A DNA stretch of 32,520 bases from Chitinophaga pinensis (lineage in GTDB: Bacteria; Bacteroidota; Bacteroidia; Chitinophagales; Chitinophagaceae): assembly GCA_945872085.1 (NCBI GenBank), contig CAMBYG010000018.1, positions 1 to 32,520 of the forward strand, read 5' to 3'. How positions within the stretch are numbered: position 1 is the stretch's first letter; every line of letters begins with the position of its first letter. Shown here one piece after another: positions 24,832-32,520 of this stretch. A program made the position numbers and the translations under genes. The notes under the pieces were generated by a model. It was not told the DNA's origin, did not search any database, and was given only the letters and a program-made list of their open reading frames with translations.

Positions 24832-26670
24832 ATGTCAGATGCTATACAACACGAGTGTGGTCTTGCTTATATAAGACTTCTTAAGCCCCTTTCCTATTAT
24901 CAGAAAAAATATGGAACTGCCTTTTACGGCCTCAATAAATTATATTTATTAATGGAAAAACAGCATAACCGCGGCCAAGATGGCGCCGGTATTGCTGCTG
25001 TAAAATTGAATGTAGAACCCGGTAATCCGAGTTCTTATCGAATGCGCGTTAGCGGTGCTCAAGCCATTGCAAAAATATTCCAAAACATACAACAAGAAGT
25101 AAGTGAGCTAGAGAATTTATATCCAGACATTAAAGCACATCCTGGTTTAATGAAAGGCTATTTAAATTGCATGGGAGAAGTGCTTTTGGGGCATTTGCGA
25201 TATGGCACACAAGGCAAAAACGATGTGGAGTTTTGTCATCCTTTCGTTAAAGCACATATCAATCCTACACGAACGCTCACCATGGCAGGCAACTTCAACT
25301 TGGTAAATACGGAAGAGTTGTTTAACAATTTAAAAACTACAACGAGTACCTCTAAAGAAAGCGATTTGGGTGCAATGATCGAAACAATTCATGAAGCCTT
25401 ATGCAAAGCGGATGAGCATAATCCAGATCAATTAAATCTAGAGCATATACTAAAAACAGCAACAATAAATTTTGACGGAGGCTTTGTATGCAGTGGGCTT
25501 GTGGGCAATGGTGATAGTTTTGTTTTAAGAGATGCTCATGGCATTCGACCAGCTTATTATTTCTGCAATGATGAAATAGTAGTAGCAGCAAGTGAGCGAC
25601 CTGCAATCATGACCTCCTTTCATGTTGCTTTAGAAGATGTAAAAGAATTGCAACCAGGACACGCACTTATTGTTAGTGCTGAAGGCAAAGTAAAGGAAGC
25701 TAATATACTACCAGATCAAGAAAAAAAGGCTTGTAGCTTTGAACGTATATACTTTAGTAGAGGTAGCGATGCAGCTATTTATAAAGAACGTATGCAATTA
25801 GGAAAGAACTTAGCTGCAAATGTTCTAGAAGCTATTGATAATGATTTAAAAAATACAATTGTTTCTTTTATACCTAATACAGCAGAAATAGCATTTTACG
25901 GATTAATTAAAGGACTAGAAGATTATTTAAATGCCATCAAATTAGATCGTATTTTAAATAGAGCGCAAGGCCCTGATGATATTAAAGAAATTATAGAACG
26001 CCGGGTAAGAATAGAAAAAATTGCTATCAAGGATGTGAAAATGCGCACTTTTATTACTGAAGATGCGTCGAGAAATGAAATGGTGCAACATGTATACGAC
26101 ATAACTTATGGCACCGTAAACAAGGGCACTGACACATTAGTAGTCATTGATGATTCTATTGTTAGAGGCACTACATTGAAAGAGAGTATTATAAAAATGC
26201 TCGATCGATTAGGACCTAAACGTATTATTGTTGTTTCCTCTGCTCCTCAAATTAGATATCCCGATTGCTATGGTATAGACATGAGTAAGATGGGCGATTT
26301 CATTGCCTTCCAAGCAGCAATAGCCCTTTTAAAAGAAACCAATCAAGAGCATATTCTTAACAAGACCTACGAATTATGTAAAGCAGCTATTGCTTCCCAA
26401 TCGCTAGCACAAGAAAATTATGTAAAAGCAATATATGAGCCTTTTACAGCAATAGAAATTAGTGCAAAAATTGCAGCTTTATTAACCCCTACGGATGTTA
26501 GTGCTCAAGTTGATATTATCTATCAAACTTTGGAAGGGTTGCATCATGCTTGTCCTGAAAATAAAGGAGATTGGTATTTTACCGGAAATTATCCAACACC
26601 GGGAGGAAACAGAGTAGCCAATAAAGCATTCATCAATTACATGGAACAAAAAGTTGGAAGAGGATATTAA
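24832..26670 (+). CDS. purF: Amidophosphoribosyltransferase (long Bacteroidota PurF variant)
   Basis: A 612-residue two-domain enzyme of purine synthesis (PRPP + glutamine to phosphoribosylamine). The N-terminal class II glutaminase has a candidate nucleophile C9 after an eight-residue propeptide (MSDAIQHE), then EKQHNRGQDGAGI, GHLRYGTQG and DGGFVCSGLVGNGDSFVLRD. The C-terminal PRT domain has the PRPP loop VVIDDSIVRGTT near residue 440. It is about 100 residues longer than E. coli PurF, with insertions between the domains, and the usual HNGN oxyanion loop reads AGNFNLVN. I recall this form as widespread in Bacteroidota. Whether it is the main PurF or a paralogue with another acceptor cannot be settled here, so the symbol is tentative. 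Confidence 0.82.
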   Translation: MSDAIQHECGLAYIRLLKPLSYYQKKYGTAFYGLNKLYLLMEKQHNRGQDGAGIAAVKLNVEPGNPSSYRMRVSGAQAIAKIFQNIQQEVSELENLYPDIKAHPGLMKGYLNCMGEVLLGHLRYGTQGKNDVEFCHPFVKAHINPTRTLTMAGNFNLVNTEELFNNLKTTTSTSKESDLGAMIETIHEALCKADEHNPDQLNLEHILKTATINFDGGFVCSGLVGNGDSFVLRDAHGIRPAYYFCNDEIVVAASERPAIMTSFHVALEDVKELQPGHALIVSAEGKVKEANILPDQEKKACSFERIYFSRGSDAAIYKERMQLGKNLAANVLEAIDNDLKNTIVSFIPNTAEIAFYGLIKGLEDYLNAIKLDRILNRAQGPDDIKEIIERRVRIEKIAIKDVKMRTFITEDASRNEMVQHVYDITYGTVNKGTDTLVVIDDSIVRGTTLKESIIKMLDRLGPKRIIVVSSAPQIRYPDCYGIDMSKMGDFIAFQAAIALLKETNQEHILNKTYELCKAAIASQSLAQENYVKAIYEPFTAIEISAKIAALLTPTDVSAQVDIIYQTLEGLHHACPENKGDWYFTGNYPTPGGNRVANKAFINYMEQKVGRGY

Positions 26671-26673
26671 AAT

Positions 26674-26703
26674 AAAAAGGTGCTGTTTAAACAGCACCTT
26701 TTT
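26674..26703. terminator. Bidirectional intrinsic terminator between purF and the M1 peptidase gene
   Basis: A 30-bp perfect palindrome with core GGTGCTGTTTAAACAGCACC, flanked by A5 and T5. It ends 4 bp before the stop codon of the convergent M1 gene. Confidence 0.9.
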
Positions 26704-26707
26704 GTTT

Positions 26708-29700
26708 TTAGAAACATCTACCAATACCCACTACCCATCTAAAAGCAGTATAGTCGGGCTGATTGGCGGGAGTCCTATTTATAAATATCGGCAAATCAAT
26801 ACGAAGCACTAAAGGTTTCACACGAGTAAACGGACCATAATTTTTTATAGTAAACGCCGCTCCAATACCCGCATCTGCTCGCAACGCACTTAACTTGGAG
26901 GTGTATGTAGATTGATTATAAACACCACTTTGATTTGCACTTAAATTTATCATACCAGCATCTGCAAAAGCATATGCATCCGCTTTAATCCATTTTCTTA
27001 AAAAGGCAGGTCTCCATTTTAAATAATTACTAAACTCAATTTCTACATTCATAGCCATGCCACTGGTGCCCTTATAGGCGGTATAAATAGCCCCATCCTT
27101 TTCTTCCACTGGCACATAACCCGCATAGCCTCTTAAATTGAGCCCACCTCCTTGTTGAAAATGATTAATTGCATCTGTTGAGTAACCCTGCCATACTGTA
27201 GGAACAAAACCAATACTTCTTGTATACTTGTTGTTCATTAATTCCTCCGGACTAGCACCAGCTAAATACAAAGCGCTTTCATTTGGTACATTTGAACCTT
27301 TACCGTAGCGAGCCACAAACCTTGTTTTAACTACTAGTTTATTTACCTTATTGGTGTTGATGGCTTCTAATTGTGCGTACGAATAATTGAAAGCTGTAGC
27401 TCCTGTACCTGCAAAAAATGGAGCTCTTACACTCGCCACATACTTACCATTTCCATGCTGATATTGATACGTGTGCGTCCAAGAAATATTTAAATTACTA
27501 TTGGGTTGTAATCTTACACTACTCCATTCATTTGGATACATTAAATAATCAATATCATAAGAAAACGGTCGCCACATGGTTTGTGCTACAACCTTAATAT
27601 CATTTGTTTTGTTGATTGCCCAGGCAAGTCCAAGTTTATGCTGTTGTAAGCCATCTATAAAAGCACTGTACAATTGCCATTTTAAGGTTGGCATTTGAAT
27701 AGAAATGGGCGATTGATAAGATAAAATATAATTAACCGGGGCATACTTTTTATACCAGGCTTCACTTTTAGTACTCAAATAATCATAGCCTTGTAAAACA
27801 TGTGTGTTCAGCCATGCAGAAAACTTATACTCATGCAAAGATTGTTGTTGGTATGAGCCCTCCGCATGTATACCTAATTTTATACCATCTACTGGATTCC
27901 ACCAAATATCGGGCCTAATGAGGTGATGCATTTTTAAACGATCCATAGGTATGGATTGTAATAAGTCTAATTTAAAATCCATTTTATCTTGTAGTGCTAT
28001 ACCTGATTTGCTACAACTATTATCGAGCATATTAATATCTGCCAATCGATGACTTGGATCTATTATTACTTTACTAATGCCAGAAGGAATTTGCACTAAG
28101 GCATCATAGGTTTTATTTAAAATGCCATAGCCAAACCATTTAGGCAAAATAGTAGCATTGGTATTTTTCTTAAACCAGGTATTAGGTATATGAAATTTGT
28201 AGGCTGCCCCATTTTTTGCAATAACTGAAAAATCTACTGGCATTTGCATACTGCCATTCCTTTTTAGGGAAATAGAAAAAGAATCATTAGTATTGATTCG
28301 TTTATAAGATGCTACTTCATAATCTATAGATTTAGTTGTTTCTATCCATTGATCAAAAAACCAATTTAAATCTACCTTAGTGTATTGAATGATCGAGTTT
28401 CTAAAATCTTCAAAATAAGGATGTGCAAATTGCCATTGAGCAAAATAGTGTTTCATGGCTTTTAAAAACAACTCATCGCCTAATGTATATTGTAAATTGA
28501 CGAGCATAGAAGCCGTTTTATAATACACTAATCGATAGCCCCCATCATGCCCTAAGGCATTATTAAAATCATCGGAGTGCGTATTTAATGTAGCATCATC
28601 ATGGGTAAGCGCATCATGCGTATATACATTTAGTACCCGTGTATCAAAAGGTGATTTATATTGATAGGCCTGTTTTTTGATGAAACTTTTTGGAATAAGC
28701 TCTTTTATCGTATCGCCATCTATTTTCTGCATACCCCAAGCGGTTAAGTACTGAGTAAATCCTTCGTCTAAAGACGCTCTGTAGGTTTCATTATTCCCTA
28801 CCATGCCATAAAACCAATTATGTGCAATTTCATGAATCAATAAACCTCGATAATCCGGATCACCACCACCATCTAAGGTCAGCATAGGATATTCCATCCC
28901 ATCATTAGCATCAGCAGCTACCATTTTTGGATATTGATAGCGCCCAAAATCACGAGAGAATGTTTGTATAATTTTGGCAACGAAAGAAGCTGAGTTTTGC
29001 CACGAAGCCGCATGAGGTTCTTGCACTAAGCCTACACATTTTATACCTTCCCAATCTACAATACTCATTCTATAGGATGGATCTGCAGTGAAGGCAAAGT
29101 CATGTACATTATCGGCATGGAATTTCCAAATTTTACGCTTTCCCTTTTCATAAGGAATAATAATAGAAGGCGTATCACTTGGTTTTGCTTGAGCAAAATT
29201 TTTCACGTCAATTTTACGCAGTAAAGAATCCGGCAATACTTCATTTTTATTTTGCAAAATACCGGTAGCTTCCACTATATAGTTTGATGGGAAATCCAAT
29301 TGCACATCAAATGATCCAAAATCGCCATAAAATTCTTTATTTAAATGTTGATAGGTATCCCATCCAAATTTTGCATCATACACACTTATTTTAGGGTACC
29401 ATTGCACTCCATTAAAGTGCGTAAAGCCCCAAGCATTGTACATTTGCATCCTTCTTCTTGTCGATGTCTTATCATAGTAAGTAGTAAACATTAAGCTTAG
29501 GCTCACTTTCTCATTAGGCAATAACGGCTTAGGCAAGTAAACTTTTAAAATGGTATTATCTAATTCCATATTTACAGTAGTGCCGTCTACAGCAACGGAG
29601 TTAATTGCTATACCCTTACCTACTCTTTCATTTGGCCCCAAAGGAGCCTGAGCATGGTTAGCCTTCTCTAATGCTCGCAAATAGGATTTATTTATAAACG

Positions 29701-29974
29701 CATTTTGATACAAATGAAAATATACAAAATTTAGGGTATCAGGAGAATTATTAAAATACTCGAGATCTTCAATGGCATCAATTTTTTTGGCTTCTTCATC
29801 GATCCTAGCGGCAATATTATAATGCACATCTTGTTGCCAATAAGCAGCATGCGGTTTTCTATTCTGCCAATAAAGTGGATTGTTCGTATTTCTATAAGAA
29901 TTACTATTCATCAATTGCGCTTGAAGCAAATTGACCAATAACAAAGCGAAAAGCAGTAAACTATATTTCTTCAT
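26708..29974 (-). CDS. M1-family metallopeptidase with probable C-terminal outer-membrane beta-barrel
   Basis: A protein of about 1,088 residues with signal peptide MKKYSLLLFALLLVNLLQAQ. The peptidase part has an aminopeptidase-N-like N-domain, the exopeptidase motif DGMEYPM (a GAMEN variant), zinc ligands H381 and H385 in HEIAHNWF, and E404 in LDEGFTQY, giving HExxH-x18-E. Residues from about 670 to the end have no peptidase features. They are rich in alternating aromatic strands (NYILSYQSPISIQMPTLKWQ, KPLVLRIDLPIFINR) and end FRWVVGIGRCF, with a terminal Phe as in outer-membrane barrels. The barrel is inferred, not proved. ATG 29983 is an alternative start three codons upstream. The gene follows the anti-sigma gene closely (8-17 bp, depending on the start), so it is in the sigma/anti-sigma operon. 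Confidence 0.9.
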   Translation of the reverse strand: MKKYSLLLFALLLVNLLQAQLMNSNSYRNTNNPLYWQNRKPHAAYWQQDVHYNIAARIDEEAKKIDAIEDLEYFNNSPDTLNFVYFHLYQNAFINKSYLRALEKANHAQAPLGPNERVGKGIAINSVAVDGTTVNMELDNTILKVYLPKPLLPNEKVSLSLMFTTYYDKTSTRRRMQMYNAWGFTHFNGVQWYPKISVYDAKFGWDTYQHLNKEFYGDFGSFDVQLDFPSNYIVEATGILQNKNEVLPDSLLRKIDVKNFAQAKPSDTPSIIIPYEKGKRKIWKFHADNVHDFAFTADPSYRMSIVDWEGIKCVGLVQEPHAASWQNSASFVAKIIQTFSRDFGRYQYPKMVAADANDGMEYPMLTLDGGGDPDYRGLLIHEIAHNWFYGMVGNNETYRASLDEGFTQYLTAWGMQKIDGDTIKELIPKSFIKKQAYQYKSPFDTRVLNVYTHDALTHDDATLNTHSDDFNNALGHDGGYRLVYYKTASMLVNLQYTLGDELFLKAMKHYFAQWQFAHPYFEDFRNSIIQYTKVDLNWFFDQWIETTKSIDYEVASYKRINTNDSFSISLKRNGSMQMPVDFSVIAKNGAAYKFHIPNTWFKKNTNATILPKWFGYGILNKTYDALVQIPSGISKVIIDPSHRLADINMLDNSCSKSGIALQDKMDFKLDLLQSIPMDRLKMHHLIRPDIWWNPVDGIKLGIHAEGSYQQQSLHEYKFSAWLNTHVLQGYDYLSTKSEAWYKKYAPVNYILSYQSPISIQMPTLKWQLYSAFIDGLQQHKLGLAWAINKTNDIKVVAQTMWRPFSYDIDYLMYPNEWSSVRLQPNSNLNISWTHTYQYQHGNGKYVASVRAPFFAGTGATAFNYSYAQLEAINTNKVNKLVVKTRFVARYGKGSNVPNESALYLAGASPEELMNNKYTRSIGFVPTVWQGYSTDAINHFQQGGGLNLRGYAGYVPVEEKDGAIYTAYKGTSGMAMNVEIEFSNYLKWRPAFLRKWIKADAYAFADAGMINLSANQSGVYNQSTYTSKLSALRADAGIGAAFTIKNYGPFTRVKPLVLRIDLPIFINRTPANQPDYTAFRWVVGIGRCF

Positions 29975-29991
29975 GTTTAGCATTTTGAAAA

Positions 29992-30387
29992 TTAGTATTT
30001 ATAAAAATGATAGTTTTGGTTTAGTAAATAGAGGATAAACAACCAACTTATTAATAAAAGGAAAAGCAATATTCTTGACTTTATAGATTTTGGCTTGTCT
30101 ACTTTTTCAATATTTACAACAGGTAAATCTTCCTCTTGTTTTAATTCATTTTGCATTTGTTGGTGTTCATCAATAAATTGTTTTTCTAAATCTAAGTGAG
30201 CCGACCAATCTATTTTATATTTTTTCAAGGCGTGTGCCGCATCATAACAAAACCAACAGGAACAGAGATGAAATTCTACTGCATTCAATTCTTCGGGCTC
30301 AAGGGCATTAAGCACGTATGCGTTCAATTGCTGTTTTGTTAAACAGGCGCTTGGTTGCATAATATATGCGGTATCTTTAATGCGCAT
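29992..30387 (-). CDS. Putative zinc-binding anti-sigma factor
   Basis: A 131-residue membrane protein. The N-terminal half has LTKQQLNAYVLNALEPEELNAVEFHLCSCWFCYDA, which contains the HxxxCxxC zinc pattern of ZAS anti-sigma factors, although no upstream His ligand is obvious. A single transmembrane helix (about residues 106-122, ILLFLLLISWLFILYLL) leaves only about eight residues outside, so there is no real periplasmic sensor domain. With the ATG at 30387 it overlaps the sigma gene by 11 bp; the ATG at 30360 (MQPSACLT) is the alternative and also fits. Sigma-binding function is inferred from gene order and the zinc motif. Confidence 0.78.
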   Translation of the reverse strand: MRIKDTAYIMQPSACLTKQQLNAYVLNALEPEELNAVEFHLCSCWFCYDAAHALKKYKIDWSAHLDLEKQFIDEHQQMQNELKQEEDLPVVNIEKVDKPKSIKSRILLFLLLISWLFILYLLNQNYHFYKY

Positions 30388-30967
30388 GAATGTCTAACTT
30401 TTGGTGAGTTATTACTTCAAATGCAGCTTGTATTAAATGCAAACGAAATTTGTATAAAATAGTCCGAATACTAAATTCGTCATTCCCAACCAACAAGGCG
30501 ATCTCTTTAAATGATTTTTTGTGCGTATAAAATAGTTCTGCAATGTTTTCTGCATCTTTGGTGCTTTGCACTTTTTGAAACAATGCATTAGACGCTTCAG
30601 GATATTGCTGCACAAACTTATAAATTTCCAATTCTTGTAAATAGGCATTGTTTAATTTTTCATGCACTAAAAAATCTGTCGTATCTAAAACCAAGTTCTT
30701 TTGAGCTAAGCAATGATTTCTGGTAATTTGGTACAACCAACTTTTAAAATTTGGAATAGTAATCCGATCTGCCAAATCCATTATATTAATAAACAAATGT
30801 ACCGTTGCCAATTTAGCGGCATGCACTTCTTCTAAAATACCAAAAGACACCGCAAAAACTAAATGAGCATAACGATCGAAAAGCATTTTTATAGCTTCCG
30901 TATCTTTTTTATTGGCAAACAATGCCAATAACGCTTCATCTGTTTGATATAGGTAGGAGGTTTTCAA
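30377..30967 (-). CDS. Divergent ECF-type sigma factor
   Basis: A 196-residue protein with the length and layout of ECF sigma factors. It has a region 2-like part (AIKMLFDRYAHLVFAVSFGIL, PNFKSWLYQITRNHCLAQK) and a weak region 4 (AENIAELFYTHKKSFKEIALLVGNDEFSIRTILYKFRLHL). The SFKEIA segment and the following helix match an HTH, but several usual residues (DxxQ after region 2.1, LP...R at the start of region 4) are missing. The start must be TTG 30967 or a rarer codon, since an in-frame TAA lies at 30974-30976 and no ATG precedes the conserved part. It heads the operon with the anti-sigma and M1 genes and diverges from the pyrophosphatase gene. Confidence 0.82.
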   Translation of the reverse strand: MKTSYLYQTDEALLALFANKKDTEAIKMLFDRYAHLVFAVSFGILEEVHAAKLATVHLFINIMDLADRITIPNFKSWLYQITRNHCLAQKNLVLDTTDFLVHEKLNNAYLQELEIYKFVQQYPEASNALFQKVQSTKDAENIAELFYTHKKSFKEIALLVGNDEFSIRTILYKFRLHLIQAAFEVITHQKLDIHAH

Positions 30968-31085
30968 AAAAATTTATACTTATGGACGCTAAGTTACTAC
31001 AATAGCGGTATCCTTTAAAATAGATTAAAATAAACTTATAAACACCTGTTCACACCAAAAAATCAGGAAATAATGTTGGAGTTTA

Positions 31086-31116
31086 TTGCAAATTGGCAAC
31101 ATATAAAGTATATTTG
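31086..31116 (+). promoter_or_regulatory. Bacteroidota promoter for the pyrophosphatase gene (TTG-N20-TATATTTG)
   Basis: TTG at 31086-31088, a 20-bp spacer, and an exact TAnnTTTG box at 31109-31116. The leader to ATG 31149 would be about 26 bases. The rest of the 181-bp divergent gap shows a weak TAAATTTT facing the sigma gene and nothing else. Confidence 0.6.
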
Positions 31117-31148
31117 CGGTCATTTAATTAATTTTTAAACCAGAGAAA

Positions 31149-32520
31149 ATGGATAAATTATTCTATTTAGTTCCGGCATTTGGTGTAGTAGCTTTATTAT
31201 TTACAGCTATTAAGAGTGCTTGGGTAAGCAAACAAAGTGCTGGCAACGACCGCATGAAAGAAATTGCAGGGTATATTGCTGAAGGGGCTATGGCCTTCTT
31301 AAAAGCAGAATACAAAGTAATGAGTTATTTTGTTGTTATTGCTGCATTGTTATTAGGCATCATGGGTTATAGCGATGCTAAAAGCCATTGGTCTATAGCT
31401 GTTGCGTTTGTTATAGGCGCATTCTTTAGTGCATTAGCAGGTTATTTAGGTATGCGTATTGCAACAAAAAGTAACGTGCGTACAGCAGAAGCTGCTAAAA
31501 CAAGTTTAAGCAAAGCCTTAAAAGTATCTTTCACAGGTGGTTCTGTAATGGGAATGGGTGTTGCCGGATTAGCGGTATTAGGTTTAGGTAGTTTATTTAT
31601 TGTATTAAAATTGTATTTCGCAGCAGATGCGAGTGTAGATAGCGAAGAAATGCAACGTGCTATTGAAGTACTTACTGGTTTTTCTTTAGGTGCTGAATCT
31701 ATTGCACTATTTGCTCGTGTTGGCGGAGGTATTTATACTAAAGCGGCAGACGTTGGAGCAGATTTAGTAGGTAAAGTAGAAGCTGGTATCCCAGAAGATG
31801 ATCCGCGCAACCCTGCAACCATTGCAGATAACGTAGGTGACAATGTGGGAGACGTAGCTGGGATGGGTGCCGATTTATTTGGTTCTTATGTAGCAACGGT
31901 ATTAGCTACTATGGTATTGGGTAGAGAAACAACGAGTGCAGGTGATGCATTTGGTGGTTTAGCGCCAATCTTATTGCCAATGTTAATTGCTGGCGTAGGT
32001 ATTATTTTATCTATTATTGGTACCTTCTTTGTTCGTATTTCTGAAAGCGCTGGTTTAAGCACGGTAAAAGTGCAGAATGCATTGAATATGGGTAACTATG
32101 GTTCTATTGTATTAACCGCTGTTGCTTGTTATTTCTTGTCTACTGAGATTTTACCAGCATCTATGAGTCTTCGCGGATTTGACTTCACAAATATGGATGT
32201 ATTCTATTCTATATTAGTAGGTTTAGCTGTTGGCACATTGATGAGTATCATTACTGAATATTATACAGCCATGGGCAAACGACCGGTAATGAGTATTGTA
32301 AAGCAATCGGCTACTGGCCATGCAACTAATATTATTGGTGGATTAGCAATTGGTATGGAATCAACCTTCTTACCAATGATCGTTTTAGCAGCTGGTATCT
32401 TTGGATCTTACTATTTTGCTGGATTATATGGTGTGGCTATTGCTGCTGCTGGTATGATGGCTACTACAGCTATGCAATTAGCTATTGACGCTTTCGGTCC
32501 GATTGCAGATAATGCTGGTG
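31149..32520 (+). CDS. hppA: Membrane-bound proton/sodium-translocating pyrophosphatase, N-terminal part
   Basis: An open frame of 457 codons running off the right edge, about 60% of the usual 700-800 residues. It begins MDKLFYLVPAFGVVALLFTAIKSAWV and continues through GYIAEGAMAFLKAEYK. The pyrophosphate-binding signature DVGADLVGKVEAGIPEDDPRN falls near residue 201, followed by TIADNVGDNVGDVAGMGADLFGSY with the Mg-PPi aspartates. Many helices are visible. The enzyme uses PPi hydrolysis to pump ions across the membrane. Whether it is K+-dependent, or pumps H+ or Na+, depends mainly on residues beyond the window. It has its own strong promoter and diverges from the ECF sigma gene. Confidence 0.96.
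   Translation, partial: MDKLFYLVPAFGVVALLFTAIKSAWVSKQSAGNDRMKEIAGYIAEGAMAFLKAEYKVMSYFVVIAALLLGIMGYSDAKSHWSIAVAFVIGAFFSALAGYLGMRIATKSNVRTAEAAKTSLSKALKVSFTGGSVMGMGVAGLAVLGLGSLFIVLKLYFAADASVDSEEMQRAIEVLTGFSLGAESIALFARVGGGIYTKAADVGADLVGKVEAGIPEDDPRNPATIADNVGDNVGDVAGMGADLFGSYVATVLATMVLGRETTSAGDAFGGLAPILLPMLIAGVGIILSIIGTFFVRISESAGLSTVKVQNALNMGNYGSIVLTAVACYFLSTEILPASMSLRGFDFTNMDVFYSILVGLAVGTLMSIITEYYTAMGKRPVMSIVKQSATGHATNIIGGLAIGMESTFLPMIVLAAGIFGSYYFAGLYGVAIAAAGMMATTAMQLAIDAFGPIADNAG

Noticed and set aside
1-32520. CRISPR array, tRNA/rRNA genes, phage or transposon genes, riboswitches
   Set aside because: Read through on both strands; no regular repeat-spacer pattern, no cloverleaf-type intergenic sequence and no mobile-element proteins were seen. 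Gaps are mostly under 200 bp.

Overview
The window is a 32.5 kb piece of an AT-rich chromosome from a member of the Bacteroidota, most likely Chitinophagales (Chitinophagaceae-like; the finer placement is inference). The evidence is: promoters of the Bacteroidota form TTG-N17-23-TAnnTTTG and few Shine-Dalgarno sites; a secreted subtilase with a type IX secretion (T9SS) C-terminal tail; a DUF6089/PorG-like outer-membrane protein; a DUF4159 protein; an OmpA protein with calcium-binding thrombospondin repeats; and the long PurF variant usual in this phylum. There are no tRNA or rRNA genes, transposases, integrases, phage genes or CRISPR arrays, and no gene-free stretch exceeds about 200 bp. The region reads as conserved, mostly housekeeping chromosome.

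Layout. Positions 1-353: the 5' part of a membrane-protein gene (minus) diverges from an RsmB/NOP2-type RNA methyltransferase gene (plus). Positions 1518-8443: a minus-strand run in the order tyrS, a seven-heme cytochrome with TPR repeats, mnmA, a small lipoprotein, and a T9SS subtilase broken by one in-frame TAA. Positions 8645-11005: a DUF6089-like protein and hisS converge on a shared terminator. Positions 11091-14208: a glycosyltransferase (plus) converges on an ECF sigma - rsmE - DUF4159 run (minus). Positions 14398-17543: an orphan HSDR_N nuclease-fold protein and a BadF-type sugar kinase (plus) converge on an OmpA-family gene across a 56-bp perfect palindrome. Positions 17724-24769: polyprenyl synthase and uvrA (plus), copA (minus), then tsaE and a LysE-type exporter (plus). 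Positions 24832-30967: purF (plus) converges on a minus operon of ECF sigma, anti-sigma and a very long M1 peptidase with a probable C-terminal beta-barrel. From 31149 the gene of a membrane proton/sodium-pumping pyrophosphatase runs off the right edge.

How the genes fit together. Several products serve translation and tRNA/rRNA modification (TyrRS, HisRS, MnmA, TsaE, RsmE, the m5C methyltransferase). Others build or work at the envelope (OmpA, the DUF6089 protein, the M1-barrel protein, the lipoprotein, the subtilase, the glycosyltransferase, CopA, LysE). Two ECF sigma factors are present; the second sits in an operon with an anti-sigma factor and the M1 peptidase.

I found no convincing new defence or mobile system. 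The points most worth checking are the in-frame stop in the subtilase, the sigma/anti-sigma/M1-barrel operon, the heptaheme-TPR cytochrome, and promoters placed so close to the ATG that the transcripts should be leaderless.
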